Assembly (NCBI GenBank): GCA_947179155.2
Contig: OX359276.1
Location: forward strand, 40,498,192-40,562,191
Source of the DNA: Hedera helix
Lineage: Eukaryota > Streptophyta > Magnoliopsida > Apiales > Araliaceae
Direction of reading: 5' to 3'
Length of the DNA: 64,000 bases
Part shown: positions 59,256-64,000 of the stretch, piece after piece
Numbering within the stretch: position 1 is the first letter of the stretch
Layout: each line of letters begins with the position of its first letter
Translations under genes and position numbers: made by a program
The notes under the pieces: model-generated
The model's input: only the letters and a program-made list of their open reading frames with translations
Told to the model about the DNA's origin: nothing
Database searches by the model: none

Positions 59256-59980
59256 TTTGCATGATTATGACCAGGAACTGTGAATTTATATTATCATGAC
59301 TAATGGTATTTCAGGTGATAAAAGTTGATGATGTTTTTACTAAAAAGAGAAGCGAGTGGACATTATAGTCTACATTATTCTTCTAATAGATTGCTCATTC
59401 CGCTGCTATTATTAATCTGAACATTGTTTAAGAATTTAACTGCAGTTTCTGATATAAACCTTGTAGTCTGTTGTATTCTATCAGGAACTCAACTGTTGAA
59501 GGCTAATGATAATTTATTCGTCATTATCTTAGTCATGATATTTCTTACTGGGCTATTTGAGCTCACCCTTTTGTTCCATTATTTTTCAACAGGATATGAG
59601 AACGTAGCTGGGTCTAGCCGGGGGATGGAGTGAGAGTCCGAGGGATATCTATTATAGTCTTCACGTGTTGTAAAATAGTGTGACAATAATAGTGAAGACT
59701 TAGTTGTGTATTATTATTATACACTGTATTGTTGTACGTTGTGCTTTGTTGTAATAATTTTGTTGTAGTCTTTTGACGACTCAAGTTTGGGATGTGTAGG
59801 CCTAGATTTGGGGGCGTCACAAATATTCCCCGACAAAACGAATATTGTCCGTCAAAATAAAATTTGCATATAACATCCTTAACTTTCAATTTCGTCAATT
59901 TAACCACTTACTGTTTCATGAAAAATATATAAAGAAAAATTAAATTTTATATTTCATAAAATTCGGGGTCTTACATAAAT

Positions 59981-60753
59981 CCTTCGCGAAAACCCTTTTT
60001 CTCTCCCTCATATCAATCCGTTTTAACGGCGACTTGGTGCTTTTTCTCAGTTTACAGCGACACAAATATTCAAATATTCAAGTGTAAAATAACAAGTATT
60101 CGTTAATTTGATATGCTTTGATACGCATACTTTCTAGGGTTTCTTAAACTAGGAATTTGGAATTTATAGCCAAATATGGCAAATTGGTGCGCGAGGTGAA
60201 GGGCGAAATTGTTAACACTGGTTGGTTTAAACAGATGGGCATAATTTAGCAATGCAAGTGAGAGATTATGGTTAAAATTTTATTGGGGATAAAAAAGGGA
60301 TTTTTTTAATATTAAAGAGGTTATTTTTGTCTAAAAAAAATACAACTTTCGATCAGATGCAGTTTTAAATGGTTTAGAATTATATTTTTCTTTTATCGAT
60401 TAAGAAACAATAAGAGGCAAAAAAAAAATTATCAAACAATTATAATGTCACCGAATTATATGTCCATCTATTAAGAGATATTTAAAATAATCAAACATCA
60501 CCCTAACTTTTCTAAATTTTTTTAAGAAGGGTATATAAGATACCTGTCAATTTTAAAAATCCCCACTTAAATTATGTATCAATAAGCTCTTTTCCATTTA
60601 TTTAGAACATAATCATTGCACTATGTTGATTTTGCATTTAATTCTTTATAATAAAATTGAAAATTATCTTCTTCTTCTTCTTTTCCTTTTTCTTTATATC
60701 TTTTTCTATGTGGGGAGACTAAAGGCTAGCTCAAATTGAGAAGTGCTTCAAGC
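59981..60753. other. Intergenic, no gene seen
   Basis: From 59990 to about 60130 the sequence is less AT-rich (CGTTTTAACGGCGACTTGG), but it has no open frame. A (CTT)n run lies near 60668. Confidence 0.35.
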
Positions 60754-61053
60754 TTAATGTATTATATTTTGGTAAAATAAAGAATGCCGGACCATCACAT
60801 ACAAAAATACTTCAATGTTCAAGCTCTTATTAGAAGAATACTCGATTGAGTTTACATAATTTCTATTAGTTTTAATCTTAATTTTAAAATCAATATATTG
60901 GGCATATCTTTTATAAAAATTCTCAAGTTCTTTTAATGTAGTAAAAACTTGTCCAATATATGAAGTATAATCTTGAGCAACACGTAACATTATCATTTTT
61001 ATCATACATATTTTTACCAACAAGTGATATAGAATGACAAAATTTAATATCAA
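60754..61053 (-). pseudogene. FAR1-domain gene fragment
   Basis: The minus-strand frame (99 codons) contains, at residues 30-66, SYIGQVFTTLKELENFYKRY, then AQYIDFKIKIKTNRN. This fits the start of the FAR1 DNA-binding domain (G..F.....A..FY..YA...GF..R...S.R) of FHY3/FAR1-related proteins, which derive from Mutator-like transposases. The zinc-binding Cys/His part of the domain is absent. After residue 66 the sequence loses similarity and ends soon after, and a +1 shift near YVMVRH would restore a CDGPAFF-like stretch. No rest of the gene is found nearby, so it is a fragment of a FAR1-related gene or of a MULE-type transposon gene. Confidence 0.5.
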
Positions 61054-62382
61054 ATAAATTCATATATAAGATTTAAAGATAATTAATAAATAGGATATCT
61101 TACTTGCCAATTTTTGTATATTGCAAACAAGAAAAATTAAATTTGAGCGAGATTGTTTTTTGCCAAAACTTTATTCTTGAGATAAGATTTGACTTGACAA
61201 ATGCACTAAATCTAAAGAAATGAGATAATGAGAATAAGATTTGTGTTTTAGGGCATATATGTTCAAAACACATAATTATACGGTGCTTGTATTTAAGAAA
61301 ATCATCCCGTAAAACTATTATGCGGTGCCACTTCTACTGCATGACTATTATACAGTTTCCCTTTTTATTCATCCGAAGATAATAAGGTCATTTGGTATGT
61401 GAGTCAGATACCACATAACAATTTGTGAGACACCTAATAACTATCATGCGATTATATTATTTCCTAACTTTTTGATCTCTAAACAAACAACCTAAATTGA
61501 ATTTAATGGATGAGTGATCTCATCCAACTTTAAATGTGAATCATAAATTTCAAAATATAATAAAAATATATTTATGAACCATATTTTAATATTTTCAATA
61601 TATTTCTGTCTTATAATTTCAAAATTTTGTTAACGTAATTAAATATTTAATATATAAATAATTGTGACATGTTTGAAATATTTATAGAACAAATATCCAA
61701 ATAACTTCTTGCTTTTAAGATATTTTGTTTAAGCAACCACGATGACCTTCGTTTGTGAAAATGATGTTCGTTATTTTTACTAAATTTTTTGGTTTTACTG
61801 TTATTATGAGCTGCATGCGTTTGTTTTAGTCAAACGAAAGAGACTGGTCATAAATTTTGAGTCAAGGTATTGTGGGAGGAGTTCATATAAGTTATATAAC
61901 TATATAAGAATATTGTCATCGTTAATTATCATTATGATTTACTGTCTTTTCTCTAATGCCAGATATTACAAACACAGAATCACAAAAAAATAACTTGTCA
62001 TTCTAATGCCTTATCTAATACTTTCTCCGTATTAGGATAATTTTTTTATTACTATTTTAAATAATTTTAAGTTAAATGTTTAGTTATTTTAAATAATTTA
62101 TTTTTTATAATAATTTATTTTTGATATCTTTAGTATTAATTTTAATATTTTTATTTTTATGCATATTTATGAAATATTATTAATTATGTGTCGAAAATTA
62201 TATAATTAAATAAAAATTTAAATATAAATAATTTTATCATTTTATTATATTTTTTAATATGCGTAAAAAGTCAATTATAACTTCTATCCCCCAAAAAAAA
62301 GAGTATATGAAACCGGACATAATATCTGTACAAAGAAAGTACGAATGAATATATCATATAAAAGTTTAGCGTTATCTTTCTT

Positions 62383-62452
62383 ATTTTATTAACGGAGAGT
62401 ATTGAAAATAATTATCCTTTTTTTTATTAACGGAGAGTATTGAAAATAATTG
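62383..62452. repeat. 38-bp tandem duplication
   Basis: TTATTAACGGAGAGTATTGA plus AAATAATT occurs twice, with a 38-bp offset. Confidence 0.85.
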
Positions 62453-62664
62453 ATGTCTTAAAGTTGTGTCACATTTTTAACTTCATTTCTATTTCATATA
62501 CTTTATTTTAAAAATCTCTCTTCTTATATTTTTTTATTTATATTTTATAATTGTTATTTAAATATTTATTTATTTATTTAAATTACAGACATATAATATA
62601 TGTCACAAATATAAATAAATATTAAGATAGATGATAAAATTGAATACATGGTTATTTAAAAGAA

Positions 62665-62782
62665 ATTGATATGCTTTATCATATATCTGTAAGTGCGTTT
62701 TGTGGAGATGCTTTTTAGCATCCATTGATATGCTCTATCATATATATCTGTAAGTACATTTGTAGAGATTTTTTATTTTTTT
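62665..62782. repeat. 59-bp imperfect tandem duplication
   Basis: ATTGATATGCT.TATCATATAT, then CTGTAAGT.C.TTT, repeats at 62665 and 62724 with small differences. Confidence 0.8.
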
Positions 62783-64000
62783 TTATATTAATCTATACAC
62801 TATTATAGTTCAATTTTTTAGGGATACGTTTTATTTTAAGTTTAAAAGGAGCTAAAAATTTAACTTCTTGTTAAATAATAGACTTAAACGTGTAATCTTA
62901 CATAATAAAAAGAAACATTTATTGTTAAACTATCATCTTTAATTTATTTATAGATAATTTTTATATCAACGAAAGATATATAAAAAGTGAGCGATAACTA
63001 AAAAATATTCAAAAAAGGGTATATATAAAAAGACTTTAAGCAACAAAAATATAAAATAAATACATGGGAAGTGATAGAAATGGATGAAAATAATATAATT
63101 TTCATACCAAAAGTTTCATTTTTTGAGACACCATATTAGAAGGGTTAACACAACGTTTATTATCCAATTTATGTACTTTATTACTAAAAATAAAAATCGA
63201 AATGGAAGCAAACTTCTAGAATCCCTTCCCAATTACCATAATAGAGCTAAAATATGTTTAAAACAATGAAAACAAGAAGTATTTTTCAGGGGTACTATAG
63301 ATATTTTCCGCGAGAGAAGTAGTTACCACTTACGCAGCACTGAGCCTTTAACTTTAAGGGCAATTTTTCCCATGCCCACCGAATCTAAAGTGCTTACGTG
63401 GCACTCACAGCTTCTTCTTTTGATACACGAGTAGAAAACTTACGTCATTCCCTCTCTCTCTATATAGTATTTTATTTAATCTTTCATATATTTATTAAAA
63501 AATAATATATTTTATAATTTTATATATTAATTATTTATTATTAATTACGTGAATAATATAAATAATAATTTTAAAAATATATATATTTATAGTAGACCAT
63601 GTATATAATATAGTAGACCTTTAGGCACGGATTATTTTTAATATATAATATAATAGACCATCTTTTTAATACTATCAAAATAATTATAATAATTTTTTAT
63701 AATTATAATTTAACTGAAAATTTTATAATACATAATAAAGAATCATATTTATTTATCCATTTCTCTTTATATATAATAACTTGGTCAATTAGGCCCCTAT
63801 TGTTCAGGGTAATTATTTTATTTTCTAAGCACATTTAACACTTCCTGAAAACATATGAATGCGAAAACATTTTCTTTTTGTTTATAAGAGAACATAAAAT
63901 AATGAGAAATCAGTTTACTGTATTTAATCCTGATGAGAGGAGTAGTTGAAAAACAAAACCCTAAAAGTGGTTCTTTGTAAGAACAATTCGCCGCCGGATT

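Larger units (their letters stand above)
57059..59821 (+). mobile_element. Nested solo LTR (family 1), 2763 bp, TSD AATAT
   Basis: TGTAAGACCCCGAATTTT...GGGGGCGTCACA, flanked by AATAT on both sides (57054-57058 and 59822-59826). It sits inside the minus-strand LTR of the same family. It lacks the GAATAACCTTACGGCGCGG module entirely. It has instead a run of TTACT(A/G)TTCA repeats (57779-57950) and a 207-bp duplication around the CTGTGGCCGGGGGCACAGAT hairpin. The TATA box is at 58047-58054. Confidence 0.93.
54326..59975 (-). mobile_element. Solo LTR (family 1, minus strand), split by a nested LTR, TSD TAAAT
   Basis: On the plus strand it begins TGTGACGCCCCCAAATC and ends CGGGGTCTTACA, the reverse complement of the family-1 LTR ends. 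TAAAT flanks both sides (54321-54325 and 59976-59980). The LTR is interrupted at 57059 by another family-1 LTR in the opposite orientation and resumes at 59827. Without the insert it is about 2.88 kb. It holds its own TATA box (56412-56419, minus), a 97-bp tandem duplication and a (TTAT)n run. No internal domain is present. Confidence 0.92.
61054..64000. other. AT-rich intergenic region, no gene seen
   Basis: No coding frame, RNA gene or complete transposon recognised. The block at 62020-62300 begins TACTTTCTCCGTATTAGGAT and ends in C-rich TATCCCCCAAAAA, weakly like a Stowaway element. At 63792 TAGGCCCCTATTGTTCAGGG resembles a MITE terminus whose other end would lie past the window. The last 60 bases become less AT-rich (AACAATTCGCCGCCGGATT), possibly the 5' side of a gene outside the window. 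Confidence 0.35.

Overview
This is a piece of a flowering-plant nuclear genome, most likely a eudicot. The evidence is: intron-containing minus-strand genes with plant-type proteins (a ZIP-family metal transporter and an RDUF-type RING-H2 E3 ligase), very AT-rich intergenic DNA, abundant MITEs, and large LTR retrotransposon derivatives with a tRNA-iMet-type primer binding site. The species cannot be named from the sequence alone. I saw no rRNA or tRNA genes, CRISPR arrays or bacterial features.

Layout. 1-4650: the remains of a tandem ZIP-transporter cluster on the minus strand. It has one complete two-exon gene (1126-3040), an exon fragment of a second copy (730-865) and a promoter relic of a third (about 4140-4650), with hAT and foldback MITEs inserted among them. 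5525-7504: a Mutator-like element with TIRs of about 200 bp, holding a nested MITE. 7806-8252: an exact three-fold tandem repeat of 149 bp. 9451-10602: a single-exon RING-H2/zinc-ribbon E3 ligase gene; about 65 bp past its stop codon lies an unassigned exon-like ORF. 12720-46518: a nest of LTR retrotransposon derivatives. 46519-54325: AT-rich intergenic DNA with an 863-bp hAT element, several foldback MITEs and a decayed Harbinger-like transposase end. 54326-59975: a solo LTR on the minus strand with another solo LTR of the same family nested in it on the plus strand. 60754-61053: a FAR1-domain gene fragment. 61054-64000: AT-rich DNA with nothing recognisable apart from short duplications.

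The dominant and most unusual structure is 19333-45924 (26.6 kb, about 42% of the window). It is an array of a non-coding, LARD-like LTR element: LTR-INT-LTR-INT-LTR-INT-LTR in direct orientation with an invariant 6138-bp period, then joined head-on to an inverted piece of INT and an inverted LTR. Both outer ends are therefore the same (U3) LTR terminus, and both are flanked by the same short target duplication, CTGA(T). The array sits in a conserved AGGCTGATCACC motif of an older, related LTR. That older LTR is also split by a 3.2-kb solo LTR. The copies differ at very few sites, and those differences fall into two haplotypes arranged A-B-B-A. This suggests a recent insertion of a concatenated, palindromic retrotransposon cDNA, or an insertion enlarged later by recombination. 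The unit also carries two polypurine tracts 149 bp apart, each followed by a TGTAATA.CCC LTR start, and both starts are used as outer ends of the array.

How the genes work together: there is no shared pathway. The ZIP gene (metal uptake) and the E3 ligase are independent host genes separated by mobile DNA. None of the LTR elements encodes gag or pol here, so all would need proteins supplied in trans.
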